Shown here piece by piece: positions 1 to 8,681 of a DNA stretch of 64,000 nucleotides; within the stretch, counting starts at the first letter, position 1; every line of letters starts with the position of its first letter. Made by a program: the position numbers and the translations under genes. A model generated the notes under the pieces. It did not search any database, had not been told where the DNA came from, and saw nothing but the letters and a program-made list of their open reading frames with translations. This DNA is from Nocardioides kongjuensis (GTDB taxonomy: Bacteria; Actinomycetota; Actinomycetes; Propionibacteriales; Nocardioidaceae), in assembly GCF_013409625.1 (NCBI RefSeq), contig NZ_JACCBF010000001.1, positions 930,001-994,000 of the forward strand, written 5' to 3'.

Positions 1-21
1 GCTCGTGGGTTCGCGGGGCGG

Positions 22-726
22 TCAGGTGCGGTCGCCGGGCAGGTCAGCGAGGGGGTCGAAGGCCTGGATCCGGGGCGTGTCGGATCCGGTGAGCGTGATC
101 TGGACTCCGGTGACGTAGGCGGGTTCACCGGAGTCGGCGCCGGTGGCGTGGTGGAGCACGGCGCGCAGCACCGGCGAGTGGGTGACTCCGATGACGGTGG
201 TCGAGCTCATCGGTCCGGGATCGGTCAGGCTCGCGGCGAACCGGAGCAGGCGGGTCGCGACGTCGTGTGCGGTGTCGCCGGGAGGGTTGGCGTCGCGCAG
301 CCACCAGCCGATGCGGTCGGTGTGCGAGATGAAGGTGGACCACCACTCGCTGGCCTCGGCCTCGGTCTCGGTCATCCCCGGGATCTGCTCCGCCAGCGCA
401 GCGTGGGAACTGACCATGTTGACGCGTGTGCCGGCGAGGTAGAGGTCGGGATTGCGCAGCGCGAAGCTCTCGACGGGCTCGCCGGTGCGGTCCTGGTCGC
501 CGATGCCGCGGCAGAGAGCCTCGGCGGTCTCGCGGGTTCGGCGGGTCCCGCCGAACAAGACGGTGAACCGGCCGTCGATCCCGCCCAGCACCTTGCCGGT
601 GCGCTCCGCGTGGGTCAGGCCGGGCTCGGTCACGGGGACGTCTCCGCGGTGGGAGGCGACCTCCCCGTGGCGCAGGAGGACCAGCCGCGCGGCTCGGGTC
701 ACCGTCTTGTTCGAGGACATGCTCAT
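22..726 (-). CDS. Histidine phosphatase family protein
   Basis: A 234-residue protein of the phosphoglycerate-mutase-like histidine phosphatase superfamily. The LLRHGE motif near residue 20 carries the histidine that would be phosphorylated, and a later THSPVL segment supplies the second conserved histidine. The start was taken as ATG at 726, with a second ATG at 720; both follow the preceding gene's stop by about 15 bp. It is the last gene in the window of an operon that also encodes a split dikinase, so a natural guess is that it removes the phosphate which that dikinase adds to a catabolic intermediate. That role is inferred from context only. The family also includes sugar-phosphate and protein phosphatases. 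Confidence 0.85.
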   Translation of the reverse strand: MSMSSNKTVTRAARLVLLRHGEVASHRGDVPVTEPGLTHAERTGKVLGGIDGRFTVLFGGTRRTRETAEALCRGIGDQDRTGEPVESFALRNPDLYLAGTRVNMVSSHAALAEQIPGMTETEAEASEWWSTFISHTDRIGWWLRDANPPGDTAHDVATRLLRFAASLTDPGPMSSTTVIGVTHSPVLRAVLHHATGADSGEPAYVTGVQITLTGSDTPRIQAFDPLADLPGDRT

Positions 727-740
727 GACGCTGGGCGTTC

Positions 741-1034
741 TCAGACGTCGATGGTGGTGTAGGTCTTGACGGCCCGCTCCTCGAGGTACTCCAGGATGTA
801 GCCGAAGACCTTCTCCTGGAAGTGCGGGGTGGCCTTGTGGGCTTCGTAGGCCGCCTCGTCGACGTACTGCTCGTAGAGGAAGAAGACGCGTGGCTCCTCG
901 GGGTTGACCTGGGCCTGGTAGAAGAGGTTGCCCTCCTCGGCCCGGGACGGCGGAGTCATCTCCTTGATGACGTCCTCGACGCGCTTCTCCTCGCCTTCCT
1001 TGGCCGTCCAGGTTGCGGCGACGACGAATGCCAT
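741..1034 (-). CDS. ABM-family (antibiotic biosynthesis monooxygenase-like) small protein
   Basis: A 97-residue protein with the alternating beta-alpha pattern of the dimeric alpha/beta barrel ABM family. It opens with a beta strand (MAFVVAATW), has a central FFLYEQYVDEAAYEAH segment and ends in a short strand. Members are cofactor-free monooxygenases acting on quinols or aromatics (YgiN, ActVA-Orf6 types), or dehydratase-like helpers. It sits 78 bp downstream of the FAH-family gene and 14 bp before the phosphatase gene, so it belongs to the same transcript. Oxidation of a hydroxylated ring intermediate would fit the operon, but no substrate can be read from the sequence. Confidence 0.8.
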   Translation of the reverse strand: MAFVVAATWTAKEGEEKRVEDVIKEMTPPSRAEEGNLFYQAQVNPEEPRVFFLYEQYVDEAAYEAHKATPHFQEKVFGYILEYLEERAVKTYTTIDV

Positions 1035-1112
1035 GGTGTTCCTCTTTCCGTTTTCTATTTCTTGGTGGGAATCGTGGGCCGCGCCGGGTGCGGGCGGCGG
1101 TGGTTGGGCGGG

Positions 1113-1961
1113 TCAGGTGGGTCGCTGTCCGACGCGGTTGCGGAGGATGCCGATGCCGCTGGCTTCCATCTCGATGAGGTCGCCGGGCTGGACCCAGCGG
1201 TCGAGCTCGAGGCCGGATCCGCCAGTGGCTGTGCCGCTGCCGAGGACCTCGCCGGCGCGCAGGGTCAGGTCCTGTGAGGTGTAGGCGATCATCGCCTCGA
1301 AGGTGTGGTGCATGTCCTTGGTGTTGGTGCCGCCCCAGCGTTCCCCGTTGATGCGGACCTCGAGGTCGACGTCGTGGGGATCGAGTTCGTCGGCGGTGAC
1401 GATGCAGGGACCGAGGATGTTGGAGCCGTCCCAGTCCTTGGCCTTGCACGGCCCCATCCCGACGGGCAGCTCCCTGGTCTGCACGTCCCGGGCCGACATG
1501 TCGTTCCAGATGGTGTAGCCGAACACGTGGTCCAGAGCCTGGGCTTCGGTGATGCCGCGTCCCGGTCGTCCGATGATCGCGGCGAGCTCGAGCTCGTGAT
1601 CCAGCTTCTCGGTGTACGAGGGCCACGGGATCTCTTCGTCGGGCCCGATCACGGTGTCGGGGAGGCCCTTGTAGTGAGCCGGCACGGAGTACCACTCCGA
1701 GGGGATCTCCTTGCCGAGGCCGGCGAACGCGTTGATCAGGTGGCCCTCGAAGGCGAGGAAGTCGCGAATCGTCCGCGGCCGCAGGGGGGCGAGCAGGCGT
1801 ACGGCGCCCACCTCGCCGGCCTTGCGGGTCTGGCCGTGGGGTGCGCCGGCCTCGATGAAGGCGACCATGTCGCCCTCGAAGCCGACGTCGACGACCTCGC
1901 CGTCGTCGAGGTATCCGATCCGGGCCCTGGTGGGGGTGTCGGCGTAGGTCACATACTTCAT
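1113..1961 (-). CDS. Fumarylacetoacetate hydrolase (FAH) family protein
   Basis: A 282-residue protein with the FAH C-terminal catalytic fold. A short N-terminal domain of about 70 residues is followed by the metal-binding region around DHELELAAIIG, then GYTIWNDMSARDVQ and a C-terminal GSGTATGGSG. Family members hydrolyse carbon-carbon bonds of acylpyruvates, decarboxylate or isomerise 2-oxo-hept-enedioates, or act as oxaloacetate decarboxylases, so the exact reaction is open. The ATG at 1961 overlaps the stop of the upstream iron-sulfur subunit gene by four bases, which indicates translational coupling. Within this operon it probably acts after ring opening of the substrate. Confidence 0.88.
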   Translation of the reverse strand: MKYVTYADTPTRARIGYLDDGEVVDVGFEGDMVAFIEAGAPHGQTRKAGEVGAVRLLAPLRPRTIRDFLAFEGHLINAFAGLGKEIPSEWYSVPAHYKGLPDTVIGPDEEIPWPSYTEKLDHELELAAIIGRPGRGITEAQALDHVFGYTIWNDMSARDVQTRELPVGMGPCKAKDWDGSNILGPCIVTADELDPHDVDLEVRINGERWGGTNTKDMHHTFEAMIAYTSQDLTLRAGEVLGSGTATGGSGLELDRWVQPGDLIEMEASGIGILRNRVGQRPT

Positions 1962-2401
1962 CGGGCGGCCTCCTCGATGGCGTCGATGATCTTCAGGTAG
2001 CAACCGCAGCGGCACAGGTTGCCGCCGAGGCCTTCGCGAATCTCGTCCCTGCTTCCGGCGCGGCCGGACTCGACCATGTCCTTGGCGGTCAGCACCATCC
2101 CGGGGATGCAGTAGCCGCACTGGAAGGCGTGGTTGCGGTCGAAGCAGGAAACGACGGTGTCGTCCTCGGGCAGGCCCTCGACCGTGGTGATCTCGCGTCC
2201 GACGGCCAGGGGCGCCATGAGGATGCAGGAGGAGACCGGCTGGCCGTCGAGCAGGACCGTGCAGGTGCCGCACAGGCCCACACCACAGGTGGCGCGCGGA
2301 CCGGTCAGTCCGACCTGCTCGCGCAGCACCTCGACGAGCATCGTCTGCGGTTCGGCGTCGACCTCCACGGTGCGGCCGTTGACCCTCAGGGTCAGGTCCA
2401 T
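1958..2401 (-). CDS. Molybdenum hydroxylase small subunit, two [2Fe-2S] clusters
   Basis: A 147-residue iron-sulfur subunit of the xanthine dehydrogenase / aromatic hydroxylase family. The N-terminal plant-ferredoxin-like domain has cysteines at about 39, 44, 47 and 59. The C-terminal helical domain has QCGYC at about 94-98 and CRC at about 130-132. It carries electrons from the molybdopterin subunit to the FAD subunit. The start overlaps the end of the large-subunit gene by ten bases and the stop overlaps the FAH gene, so all are co-translated. Length and cysteine spacing are normal for the family. Confidence 0.95.
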   Translation of the reverse strand: MDLTLRVNGRTVEVDAEPQTMLVEVLREQVGLTGPRATCGVGLCGTCTVLLDGQPVSSCILMAPLAVGREITTVEGLPEDDTVVSCFDRNHAFQCGYCIPGMVLTAKDMVESGRAGSRDEIREGLGGNLCRCGCYLKIIDAIEEAAR

Positions 2402-4575
2402 GACTCCTCCTCGGAGGTGGTGGCGTCGAGCACACGCTCGGGGGTCATCGGCAGCCGGCGTACGTCGTAGCCGAGTGAGGCGACGGCGTTGCCGATGGCC
2501 GGCGGCACCGGAGGCACGGCGGTCTCGCCGAGCCCGTGGACCTCGGCGCCCGGGATCTCCATCACCCGGTGCCGCAGCGAGGCAACGTCGAGCGCGGAGG
2601 CGATGTTGTAGTCCGACAGGTTCGGGTTGGTCATCTGCCCGTTGGCGAACTGGAGCTCCTCGAACAGCGCGCTGCCGAGAGCGAGGATCATCGAGCCTTC
2701 CTGTTGCAGTTCGGCGCCGTGCGGGTTGACGACCTTGCCTGCGTAGGAGGAGGCGAACAGCGTCTTCAGGCTGATCACGCCGGTCTCGGGATCGACGTCG
2801 AGGTCGGCCGCTGCCGAGCCCTGGTGCCAGTGGGAGGAGGCGATGCCCTGGCCGGTGTCGGGGTCGAGACCGCCTTCGTTCTCGGCGTATCCGTGGCCGA
2901 TCCGGCCGTGGACGAGGAGGTCCCTTGCCGCGTCGGCGAGGGCACGACTCATCATGTGCGTCGATCGGCTCGATGTGGTCCGGGTGTCGTAGGGGACGCG
3001 GTCGGTGTCCGGGGTGCACACGACGATCTGGTCGACGTCGCACTTGAGACTCTCGGCGGCCAAGCGGGTCAGCATCTCGCTGGCGCCCTGCCCGATGTCG
3101 GCGGTCGCGGCCTGGACCTCGTACCGTCCGTCGGGGAGCAGCTCGATGCGGGCCTCGGCCTTGCTCGGGGTCTGCATCCCCTTGAGCATGATCGCCACGC
3201 CCTTACCGGTGCGGTCACCGTCGGTCGACCATCCCACTGCCTGCGCCGCGTCGTCGAGCAGATCCTCGAAGTGGACGTCGTGCATGACTTCGCCGGTGCA
3301 GAACGTGTCGCCCTCGCGCAGCAGGTTGCGTCGGCGCAGCTCCACCGGGTCCATCCCCAGGCGCTCGGCCAGTAGGTCGACTGCCCGCTCGGAGGCCCAT
3401 ACCGACTGCATCGCCCCGAATCCGCGGTAGGCGCCGCCGGGCGGGAGGTTGGTGTAGATGCAGTAGGAGTCCACCGCGACGTGGTCGAACCGGTAGGGCC
3501 CGACACCGGCGTATCCCATCTTCTGCGCGACGCCGGGGCCGCAGTCGGCGTAGCCGCCTGTGTTGACGTAGTTCCACATCCGCTTGGCCACGAACGTGCC
3601 GTCGCGCTTGGCGCCGAGCTTCACCCGGACCGTGGCCGGATGGCGGGTGACCTCGTTGAAGACCTCGTCGCGGTCCAGGACGCACCGGACGGGGTGGCCG
3701 ACGACCTTGGCCGCCGCGGCAGTGAGGGCCTCGGTGCGGATGAAGGTCTTGGCTCCGAAGGCGCCGCCCATCGGTGGGGCGACGACGCGGACGTCCTCGG
3801 CGGGGAGCCCGAAGATCGTGGCCAGGTCCTGACGGATGTTGAAGGGCGTCTGGGTGCCGGTGATCACCTCCAGGCGTCCGTCGGTCCATTGGGCGCTGGT
3901 GGCGTGCGGCTCCATCGGGACGTGCGCCGCGGCGGGGGTGTGGAACACCTCGTCGACGATCACCTCGGCGTCGGCGAACGCGTCGGCCAGTGCCTCGTCG
4001 GCGTCGTCGAGCGTGCGCACCAGGTCGGGTTCCGCACGGCCCTGCAGCTGCGGGGTGCGGATCCGGAACCGGTGACACACGTTGGTGCCGTCCTGGGGGC
4101 GCATGTCGAAGTAGGCCGAGTCCGACTCGGAGGTGTGGTGACGTGCGTGCACGAGCGGAGCGTCCGCGGCGATGGCGTCGAGGTGGTCGAAGACCGGGGC
4201 GTGCTCCTCGTAGCTGACCTCGACCAGGGCCGCGGCGACTCGGGCGTCGCGTGCCGTGGGCGCCACGACGAGCGCGATGGGGTCGCCGACGAACTTCGGT
4301 TCGCGGGTCAGGACCGTCTGGTCGGCGATCTGGCAGCCGAAGCCCGAGAGGTCGTCGAGGTCGTCGGGGGTGATGAAGGTGACGTCGTCGTCGAGGAGAG
4401 CGGTCTGGAACCCGGTCACCTTGCCGGCCGGCACGCTGGAGCGGATGACGCGCAGGTGCCACTCGCCGGGGATGCCGGTGTCGATGGAGTACCTGATCTG
4501 GGCGGTGATCCGTGGGTTGATGCCGACGACGGCCGAGCTGGCGCCCGCGGGCGTGGTCTTCTGGATCTCGCTCAT
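2392..4575 (-). CDS. Molybdenum hydroxylase large (molybdopterin-binding) subunit
   Basis: A 727-residue xanthine-dehydrogenase-family catalytic subunit. Visible motifs are MGGAFGAK (around residue 265), the AYRGFGAMQ active-site loop, DIGQGASE, and HGLGETAV near residue 680, whose glutamate is the expected catalytic base. The loop is of the xanthine dehydrogenase / aromatic hydroxylase type (RGFG); the Cys-containing loop of CO dehydrogenase is absent. The enzyme would hydroxylate a carbon next to a ring nitrogen, or dehydroxylate an aryl thioester; the substrate cannot be told. Its ATG overlaps the stop of the FAD-subunit gene. No cofactor-maturation gene is seen in the window. Confidence 0.93.
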   Translation of the reverse strand: MSEIQKTTPAGASSAVVGINPRITAQIRYSIDTGIPGEWHLRVIRSSVPAGKVTGFQTALLDDDVTFITPDDLDDLSGFGCQIADQTVLTREPKFVGDPIALVVAPTARDARVAAALVEVSYEEHAPVFDHLDAIAADAPLVHARHHTSESDSAYFDMRPQDGTNVCHRFRIRTPQLQGRAEPDLVRTLDDADEALADAFADAEVIVDEVFHTPAAAHVPMEPHATSAQWTDGRLEVITGTQTPFNIRQDLATIFGLPAEDVRVVAPPMGGAFGAKTFIRTEALTAAAAKVVGHPVRCVLDRDEVFNEVTRHPATVRVKLGAKRDGTFVAKRMWNYVNTGGYADCGPGVAQKMGYAGVGPYRFDHVAVDSYCIYTNLPPGGAYRGFGAMQSVWASERAVDLLAERLGMDPVELRRRNLLREGDTFCTGEVMHDVHFEDLLDDAAQAVGWSTDGDRTGKGVAIMLKGMQTPSKAEARIELLPDGRYEVQAATADIGQGASEMLTRLAAESLKCDVDQIVVCTPDTDRVPYDTRTTSSRSTHMMSRALADAARDLLVHGRIGHGYAENEGGLDPDTGQGIASSHWHQGSAAADLDVDPETGVISLKTLFASSYAGKVVNPHGAELQQEGSMILALGSALFEELQFANGQMTNPNLSDYNIASALDVASLRHRVMEIPGAEVHGLGETAVPPVPPAIGNAVASLGYDVRRLPMTPERVLDATTSEEESWT

Positions 4576-5381
4576 GACGCCACCGCCATCAGGGCGCGGG
4601 CGACCTCGACGGCGACGACCCGACGCCGGTAGGCCGCCGATCCACGGTTGTCGTCGATGTAGTCGATGCGCGCGGCGTACTCCGTGCCGATCTCTCGTGC
4701 GTTCTGCTGGCTCCCGGGCTGCCAGGTCTCGCACACGTCGGGGAAGTAGTGCGGCCGGTCGCTGACCGCGCCGACGACCACCCGGACTCGATCCCGCCGG
4801 ACGACGGCCGCCACTGACGAGGCGGGACGGTCCTCCTGGGAGCGGGTGCGGAGCTTGCGGTAGACCGCCTTGCCCGCCGGCCGGGGCACGACGACACGGG
4901 TGATCAGCTCGTCCTCCTCGAGTGTGGTCGCGTAGTGGCCCACGATCAGCTCCGAGACGGGGATGCGGCGGGTGCCCCTGAGGCTGGCGACCTCGGCGAC
5001 CGCCTCGGAGGCGACCAGCATCGAAGGCGGGTCCGAGGCGTAGTCGGCGTCGGCCAGGACCCCACCCATGGTGGCGACGTTACGGATCCGCGGGCTGGCC
5101 ACCGCCTGGAAGGCCGCGGCCACTCCCGGCCAGATCCCACGCACCTGGTCGTCGAGCTCGAGGCGCCGGTGGGTGACCATCGCGCCCACCGACAGGTCCC
5201 CGGCGTGGCCGAGACGAGTGAGCTCGCCGACCTTTTGCAGGGAGATCCAGTCGTCGGCCTCGACCAGGCCCTGGCGCACGAGGATGCCCAGGAAGGTGCC
5301 GCCCGCGACGATCGGTGCGTCCGGCTGCTCTGCGCGGAGCCGGAGCACCTCGTCGACGGTGGTCGGCGTGTGCCAGGTCAT
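4572..5381 (-). CDS. Molybdenum hydroxylase medium (FAD-binding) subunit
   Basis: A 269-residue FAD subunit. The FAD-binding signatures are VAGGT near residue 25 and the MGGVLADADYASD segment near residue 105, followed by the CO-dehydrogenase flavoprotein C-terminal domain. It passes electrons from the [2Fe-2S] subunit to an external acceptor. The gene order in transcription is medium, large, small, as in many aromatic and purine hydroxylase operons. It starts 46 bp after the upstream PEP/pyruvate-binding gene. No Tyr/Phe-rich 4Fe-4S insertion like that of 4-hydroxybenzoyl-CoA reductase is evident. Confidence 0.92.
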   Translation of the reverse strand: MTWHTPTTVDEVLRLRAEQPDAPIVAGGTFLGILVRQGLVEADDWISLQKVGELTRLGHAGDLSVGAMVTHRRLELDDQVRGIWPGVAAAFQAVASPRIRNVATMGGVLADADYASDPPSMLVASEAVAEVASLRGTRRIPVSELIVGHYATTLEEDELITRVVVPRPAGKAVYRKLRTRSQEDRPASSVAAVVRRDRVRVVVGAVSDRPHYFPDVCETWQPGSQQNAREIGTEYAARIDYIDDNRGSAAYRRRVVAVEVARALMAVAS

Positions 5382-5427
5382 GGCCGTCTTCCTCTCGAAG
5401 TCGGGTGGCGGGTGGGGGAGCGGACGC

Positions 5428-6255
5428 TCAGATCGCGGTGGTGACCGGTCGCGACTGGAGCATGAACAGGCCGGTGTCGTCGTAGGCCCACTCGATGTCC
5501 TGGGGGCAGCCGTTGAGGTCCGCCAGGTGCAGCCCGAGCTTGACCAGGTCGGCGAGCTCGGTGTCGTTGAGGATCTGCTCGTCGACGATGCGTGCCTTCT
5601 TGACGCAGCCCTTGCGGTCGAGCGTGTAGTAGTCCGGGGTCACCTCGCCGGAGACGACGTGCTCCCCGATCCCGCGGGCCGCCTCGATCACCACCCGGTC
5701 CTTGCGGTGGTTGACGGGGTCGACGGTGAACATCACACCGGCCTTGGTGGCATCGACCATCTGCTGGACGACGACCGCCATGGCGATGTCGTTCAGATCG
5801 CCCTTGTGCTCGCGGTAGAAGATCGCGCGCTCGGAGAAGAAGGAGAGCCAGCACTCCACGACCTTCTCCAGCACATCATCGAGCGTCTCGACGAACAGGT
5901 AGGTCTCCTGCTGGCCGGCGTAGGAGGCGTCGTTGCTGTCCTCGGCGCAGGCAGAGGAACGGACGGCGACCGAGCAGCCGGCCGGAAGGCGGCGGTACTG
6001 CTCCTCGATCAGGTCCCGCGGCGGCTTGGCGGCACGCACGACCGCGCGCGCCGCGTCCAGGTCACGGGCCTTGAGGTGCCTCACGAGCGCGTCGCCGTCG
6101 ACGGCCTCGACGAACGCGTTGGCGGTGATCACGAAGCCCGGGGGAACGGGCAGCCCGTTCGCGGTCATCGAGGCGAGGCTTGCGCCCTTACCTCCGGTCA
6201 GGTCGACCTCGCAGCAGCGCGGGTCGTCGAAGGGCAACACGAGGGGTGTGTTCAT
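5428..6255 (-). CDS. PEP-synthase-type ATP-binding domain protein (half of a split dikinase)
   Basis: A 275-residue protein that corresponds only to the N-terminal ATP-grasp (PPDK_N) domain of PEP synthase. The signatures are GGKGASLASM near residue 23, AVRSSACAEDS near residue 97, a GVMFTVDP motif near residue 174, and C-terminal IEWAYDD..FMLQSRP. It lacks the phosphohistidine and PEP/pyruvate domains. The phosphohistidine domain is encoded separately at 6893-8620 in the same operon. This two-protein layout is known from phenylphosphate synthase (PpsB/PpsA of Thauera) and from CreI/CreH of Corynebacterium p-cresol catabolism. It probably transfers the beta-phosphate of ATP to the partner's histidine. 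The ATG overlaps the gntR stop. Confidence 0.9.
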   Translation of the reverse strand: MNTPLVLPFDDPRCCEVDLTGGKGASLASMTANGLPVPPGFVITANAFVEAVDGDALVRHLKARDLDAARAVVRAAKPPRDLIEEQYRRLPAGCSVAVRSSACAEDSNDASYAGQQETYLFVETLDDVLEKVVECWLSFFSERAIFYREHKGDLNDIAMAVVVQQMVDATKAGVMFTVDPVNHRKDRVVIEAARGIGEHVVSGEVTPDYYTLDRKGCVKKARIVDEQILNDTELADLVKLGLHLADLNGCPQDIEWAYDDTGLFMLQSRPVTTAI

Positions 6256-6896
6256 GACAGGTCATCTCCCAGGAGTTCGGCGAGGAAGTGATCGATGTGC
6301 TGGCGCATGACCTTCCCGGCCAGGTCGCCATCGCGCTGACGGAGCGCGTCCAGGATGGGAAGGTGCGTGTTGGCGATGGCCAACAGGTCGTGGTGCGACT
6401 TGATCACCGAGACGAGCGTGTAGGCCTCGATCCGCAGCCCCGACCAGCTGTCGAGCAGCACCCGGTTGCCCGCGGTCTCGATGATGATCTCGTGGAAGCG
6501 GGCGTCGTGGACGAGCACGCCGTGCTGGTCCTGGCTCCGGGCGGCGTCCATCATGTTCTGGAACTCCGCCTCCAGCTGGCGCAGCGTGGAGTTGTCCACC
6601 TGCGGCGCGGCGAGCTGTCCGGCGAGCTCCTCCAGCACGGCGCGCACGGGGTAGCTCTCGGCGAGCTCCTCGCGCGACACCTCCCGCACCCAGGAGCCCT
6701 TGTACGGCGCGGACTCGATGAACCTCATCGCCTCCAGGTCGCGCAGCGCCTCCCGGACCGGTGCCTGGCTGACGCCGAACTCCTGGGCGAGGGCGAGCTC
6801 GACCACCCGCTGCCCTGGACGGTAGGTGCCGTCCAAGATCCGCTGGATGACGATCTCCTTGACCTGCTCGCGCAGGACCGACCGGGAGAGCGTCAC
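6252..6896 (-). CDS. GntR family (FCD subfamily) transcriptional regulator
   Basis: A 214-residue regulator with an N-terminal winged helix (about residues 8-70, including EFGVSQAPVREALRDLE) and an all-helical FCD ligand-binding domain (about 80-205). The FCD metal/ligand histidines appear in HDARFHE and a C-terminal MRQHIDHF. GTG at 6896 was chosen because it forms a GTGA overlap with the upstream dikinase gene; the longer upstream reading is an artefact. It lies inside the operon it probably controls. The most likely operator is the perfect palindrome at 8662-8679. FCD regulators of catabolic operons are usually repressors released by a pathway acid. Confidence 0.9.
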   Translation of the reverse strand: MTLSRSVLREQVKEIVIQRILDGTYRPGQRVVELALAQEFGVSQAPVREALRDLEAMRFIESAPYKGSWVREVSREELAESYPVRAVLEELAGQLAAPQVDNSTLRQLEAEFQNMMDAARSQDQHGVLVHDARFHEIIIETAGNRVLLDSWSGLRIEAYTLVSVIKSHHDLLAIANTHLPILDALRQRDGDLAGKVMRQHIDHFLAELLGDDLS

Positions 6897-8620
6897 GACA
6901 GCACCTCGACGACACCGGTCGAGCCGTTGACGCGGATGCGGTCGCCGGTCTTGATCTTGCGGGTCGCCTCGGAGGTGCCCACGACAGCCGGGATGCCGAA
7001 CTCGCGCGACACGACGGCAGGGTGGGAGGCCATGCCGCCGGCATCGGTGACCAGGCCAGAGATCTTGGTGAACAGCACCACCCACGCGGGGCTGGTCATC
7101 CGGCACACGATGATCTCGTCGCGCTGGACCTCGGCGAACTGCTCGGGGGAGAGGACCAGGCGAGCGGTGCCCTCGATGACGCCGGTCGAGGCGCCCAGGC
7201 CGTGCACCTCGTTCTCCGCGGAGGGCGGCTGGCGGTACACCTTCTCCGGGAACGCCCACAGGTTGAGGTAGGGGAAGGCGAGGTTCTCCTCGGTCGCGGT
7301 GCCGACCCAGTCGCGGGGCCGGATCTCGTAGGCGTCCTCCTGCGCGTCGCGGCGGTCACCCACCAGCTCCTTGGCGTCGAAGCTGTGCGAGCCGGCCATC
7401 AGGGTGCGCAGCTCGTTGTACTTCAGGAACATCACGTCGTTGGCGTCGTCGAGCTGGTCGGCCTCGACCAGCTTCTTGCCGATCGCGACCAGCACGAGCC
7501 GGACACGAGCGTTGGTGCCCTGGTCGATGTAGAAGTGGTGGTCCGGCGTCAGCGGGTTCATCCGGAACGACAGGTCGAGGGCTGCCTCGAGCTTGGTCAA
7601 CTGCTCGCCGGTGACCCCCTCGACTGCCTCGGCCCGCGCCTCGGCCAGGTCCTTCGCCACCGCCGCGATCTCTGCCGGGTAGTCGTAGTCGGCCTCCAGG
7701 TATCCCCGGACCGCCTCGAGGACGGGCGTGGGGTCCTCACGCCAGGTCTTGAACGCGAACTCGTGGGCCCACATCGACTTGAAGCCGTACTCAGCCTGGT
7801 AGGCCTCGATCTCCTTGGCGAGGAACGCGCGGCCCTCGTCGGTGCCCTGCAGCGCCTTGAGCACGTCCGCCCCCGTGGTGCCCGCAGCGAACGCGGCGGC
7901 AACGGCGCCCGTGTTCGCCTTGACGGCCTCCTTGATCTTCCACAGCTCCTCGATGGAGTCCCAGTTGCGGTTCTCGGTCGAGGACTGCAACCGCCCCATC
8001 AGCGCGGAGTGGTCGCCCTCGCCCTTCGCTTCGGCGATCGCGGCGTTGAGGTTCATCGTGGCCGAGAACTGGCTGAAGTTGAGCGTCCAGTGGATCGCCC
8101 AGTGCCGCTCGTGCATGTCGATGGCGTCCTCGAGCAGGATGGCCAGCTCGACCAGGCTCGCGGCGTCGTAGTCGTAGGTGTCGAAGCGCTCGAAGTTGCG
8201 CTTGATCTCGGGGACCAGGCGGTCGCGCCACCAGACCAGGAAGTTCTCGGCGTACGTCGGCAGCACCCAGCCCATGTAGCCGCCGATCTCCTCGGCGTAG
8301 GACTCGTCCAGGGGAGTGCGGGGCGTGTAGCGGGCGCCGTACTCGCTGGCCTCGGCGTGCAGGCCGGCCTCCGCCGGGATCGCCGCGGTGTAGACGTAGC
8401 CGTTGATGATCTTGGAGATCCAGTCGGCAGCGAAGGGCGTGCCGAAGCGGCGGAACATGTAGTCGCAGCGCAGCCACCAGCCGCCGATGTCGGCGTACAT
8501 CGGGCTGATCGGGTTGGGGATGTGGAGGTCGTCATGGACCCACAGCAGCTCCTGCTGCCCCTCCTCCCACTGGATCGGGAACTCGTCGTCGCCGAGGAAG
8601 GTCGCAACGGGATTGGTCAT
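6893..8620 (-). CDS. PEP-utilising enzyme with C-terminal phosphohistidine domain (other half of split dikinase)
   Basis: A 575-residue protein. The first 480 or so residues form an aromatic-rich helical region, with no ATP-grasp signature, that may bind the acceptor substrate. The C-terminal 85 residues form the swivelling PEP-utilisers mobile domain with GGMASHPAVV, whose histidine is the expected phosphorylation site. In size and layout it resembles PpsA of phenylphosphate synthase and CreH. Together with the 275-residue ATP-binding protein it would make a two-subunit phosphotransferase. ATG at 8620 follows a GGAGG ribosome site. It is the first gene of the operon. Confidence 0.88.
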   Translation of the reverse strand: MTNPVATFLGDDEFPIQWEEGQQELLWVHDDLHIPNPISPMYADIGGWWLRCDYMFRRFGTPFAADWISKIINGYVYTAAIPAEAGLHAEASEYGARYTPRTPLDESYAEEIGGYMGWVLPTYAENFLVWWRDRLVPEIKRNFERFDTYDYDAASLVELAILLEDAIDMHERHWAIHWTLNFSQFSATMNLNAAIAEAKGEGDHSALMGRLQSSTENRNWDSIEELWKIKEAVKANTGAVAAAFAAGTTGADVLKALQGTDEGRAFLAKEIEAYQAEYGFKSMWAHEFAFKTWREDPTPVLEAVRGYLEADYDYPAEIAAVAKDLAEARAEAVEGVTGEQLTKLEAALDLSFRMNPLTPDHHFYIDQGTNARVRLVLVAIGKKLVEADQLDDANDVMFLKYNELRTLMAGSHSFDAKELVGDRRDAQEDAYEIRPRDWVGTATEENLAFPYLNLWAFPEKVYRQPPSAENEVHGLGASTGVIEGTARLVLSPEQFAEVQRDEIIVCRMTSPAWVVLFTKISGLVTDAGGMASHPAVVSREFGIPAVVGTSEATRKIKTGDRIRVNGSTGVVEVLS

Positions 8621-8661
8621 GTCTGGCCTCCAGGTGGTGTGGCGCCCATCACGCCGTGGTT

Positions 8662-8679
8662 TCGATTATCGATAATCGA
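8662..8679. promoter_or_regulatory. Perfect 18-bp palindrome, probable GntR operator
   Basis: The sequence TCGATTATCGATAATCGA reads the same on both strands. It lies 41 bp upstream of the first gene of the catabolic operon, in the position of an operator. FCD-type GntR regulators commonly bind AT-rich palindromes of this size, and one is encoded in the operon. The binding assignment is an inference. Confidence 0.7.
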
Positions 8680-8681
8680 GC

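Noticed and set aside
22..1695. Long minus-strand frame of 557 residues
   Set aside because: Only the last 234 residues (from ATG 726) look like protein. The upstream part is an arginine/proline-rich out-of-frame reading of the ABM and FAH genes.
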